From positions 169,005 to 233,004 of the forward strand of contig SAUG01000114.1 in the NCBI GenBank assembly GCA_011316305.1: a stretch of 64,000 bases of DNA, in the 5' to 3' direction. Within the stretch, counting starts at the first letter, position 1. Each line of letters begins with the position of its first letter. Source of the stretch: Rusavskia elegans (lineage: Eukaryota; Ascomycota; Lecanoromycetes; Teloschistales; Teloschistaceae). The notes beneath the pieces are model-generated. The model did not search any database. It had not been told where the DNA came from and worked only from the letters and a program-made list of their open reading frames with translations. This document shows, piece by piece, positions 62,451-64,000 of the stretch. Both the position numbers and the translations under genes were made by a program.

Positions 62451-63412
62451 ATATTTTAATAGATTATAGATTAGATTATATAATAAATTTCGTCTATTTA
62501 ACTCGATTATATAATTATTATTTTTAAACAATAATATAAAATCCACTAACTATTTATTATAAATTTTAATTTCTTTATATATAGATTCCGGAATTCGTTT
62601 AATTTATTATATATTTTTATCGTTTTTATCTTTTTTATTAATAGCTTCTATTTATAGAGTAATATTATTTGTAAATCTTGTATAAATAATAGTAATCGAT
62701 ATTATATATATTAATATATACTTTTGAATCTATAATATATAAATAAAAACTATCGATAAATTAATATTAAAATAGAAAAATTATTTTATTTCCATTTTAA
62801 TATTTTATAATCTTTTATTACGAATAGAAAGTCGCTATTATTTAAATTCTAGATCTTTAACTATATTTATTTATAATTTCTATAATATTAATTTATAGTT
62901 TATATATTTTCCGACGATTTTAATAATTTATTACTATTTAATATAAATTTTTTATGCTAATATAGATAGTAGATTGATTTCTAGTCTATTAAATATAGAA
63001 TATTTTAATTTTTTATATATATTTTAGATTATATAGAAAATTATAAAAAAAATATTAATCTAAAAATTTAAATCTAGAAATATTTTAAATTTAATATATT
63101 TTTCTATTAGTAATTCGATAAATATTTTATAAAAAAATCGATTTTTATATTAATTTATTTATTCTAGGCCATTATCGAAGTTATAATTAGTTTTTTTAAT
63201 TTTTTAATTAGATAATAGTATTAGAAGATCTAGAATTATTTTATATTATTTTAAATATAAACTTTTTAAATTTTTTATTACTATTACTATAAAAGTTTTT
63301 TATTTTTTAATTAATTAAATTTTAGTTGTAATTTTAGAAATAGCTTTTAGATTAATAATCCAAATTATCTTCTTTATAACTTTATAAAGCCGCTACTAAA
63401 TTTCTTATATTA
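62451..63412. other. Unassigned AT-rich DNA
   Basis: Nothing recognised. Confidence 0.4.
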
Positions 63413-63860
63413 TAAAATAAATTTTTATAAAACCGAAAGATATATAATAAATTATCCGATTAGATTTAATATAGTTTATTAGATTAGATAGCGGTTTTAG
63501 TATATATCTTTTATATCTATAGGCCTTTTCTATAGAACTTTAACCTTTAATAAATCCTTCTATTATCTAATTATTATCTATATTTTACCTCGTTATAATA
63601 GTAGTAGTAATAAATAGATTTAGATTTTCCTATATCATCTATTATAGGATCTTTTATTTTTCTATTTACTAAATAGCTAATAAGTATATCTAGTCACTAA
63701 CCGGTATTTCTATCTACTTTTATAGTATTACTAGTTCCTATAGAATTTCTAGTAATTTTATCTATATCTACTATACTATTTAGTATAGTCTTTAGTCTTC
63801 TAGACTTTTTCTACCGAGATTTTTAACTTTCTACCGAGATTCTAGGCCTCTACTATCTAA
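63413..63860 (-). repeat. Direct repeat E, copy 3
   Basis: TTTTATAAAACCGAAAGATA through CTTCTAGACTTTTTCTACCG; collinear with copy 1 to the word CCGAGATTCTAGGCCT. Ends beside retroposon A11. Confidence 0.7.
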
Positions 63861-63870
63861 ATATTATCTA

Positions 63871-64000
63871 TTTAGTTCATTTGTTTTGGTTTTGGTGCCC
63901 GGTGAACCAGTGGTTCGGTAAGCAAATCAAGCGTTGGTATACCAGTATTAAATATACGGTAGTAGAACTTATACTCCAGTTTAGTTAACGTAAATAACGG
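63871..64000 (+). mobile_element. Family A retroposon, copy A11 (runs off the window)
   Basis: The first 130 bp of the family, unusually little mutated: TTTAGTTCATTTGTTTTGGT, then GTGCCCGGTGAACCAGTGGT. Useful as the best view of the ancestral 5' end. Confidence 0.8.

Noticed and set aside
1..64000. CRISPR array, prokaryotic operons or ribosome binding sites
   Set aside because: Spliceosomal introns, RIP and eukaryotic transposons make the DNA fungal; no regularly spaced direct repeats with unique spacers were seen.

Overview
The window is from a filamentous ascomycete (Pezizomycotina) genome with strong repeat-induced point mutation (RIP). About 92% is extremely AT-rich DNA in which CpA and TpG are nearly absent while CpG and TpA persist. 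Tryptophan and glutamine codons of recognisable transposon proteins have become TAG/TAA. Inside it sits one short island of normal composition, roughly 37,186-41,560, holding the only two intact genes. Both are intron-rich and convergent: MRM2 (mitochondrial 21S rRNA 2'-O-methyltransferase, + strand, 6 exons) and ATG7 (E1-like activating enzyme of autophagy, - strand, 7 exons). The genus cannot be fixed from the sequence alone.

Layout. 1-3,474: Helitron fragment (Pif1-type helicase tail at the left edge, hairpin plus CTAG at 3,474). 3,475-about 9,100: a Ty1/Copia pol sequence split by five nested insertions. About 9,100-19,650: unassigned AT-rich DNA with SINE, TA-target TIR elements and retroposon copies. 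19,801-26,260: a full-length Ty3/Gypsy element with two LTRs and a C-terminal chromodomain. 26,451-33,352: SINE, two copies of a second Copia family, a hAT MITE and a retroposon copy. 33,497-37,185: a Tc1/mariner DD34E transposon with TIRs of about 150 bp, lying 121 bp upstream of the MRM2 start codon. 37,186-41,560: gene island. 41,561-64,000: AT-rich DNA packed with SINEs, hAT MITEs, retroposon copies, minisatellites and a thrice-repeated unassigned segment.

Four repeat families explain much of the non-LTR material. (A) A retroposon of about 0.9-1 kb, 10 copies plus one fragment. It has no TIRs, is flanked by 9-17 bp target-site duplications in every copy where both ends are in the window, and carries a conserved reading frame of unknown function. 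(B) hAT MITEs of 160-540 bp, 8 copies, with ends TAGACTGGCC and 8-bp duplications. (S) A tRNA-headed SINE of about 400-430 bp. (T) TA-flanked TIR elements starting CCTTA, each with a tRNA-like segment inside. Family A is the best candidate for something undescribed. The two genes are housekeeping genes and do not form a pathway together; their neighbourhood is set by transposon invasion on both sides.
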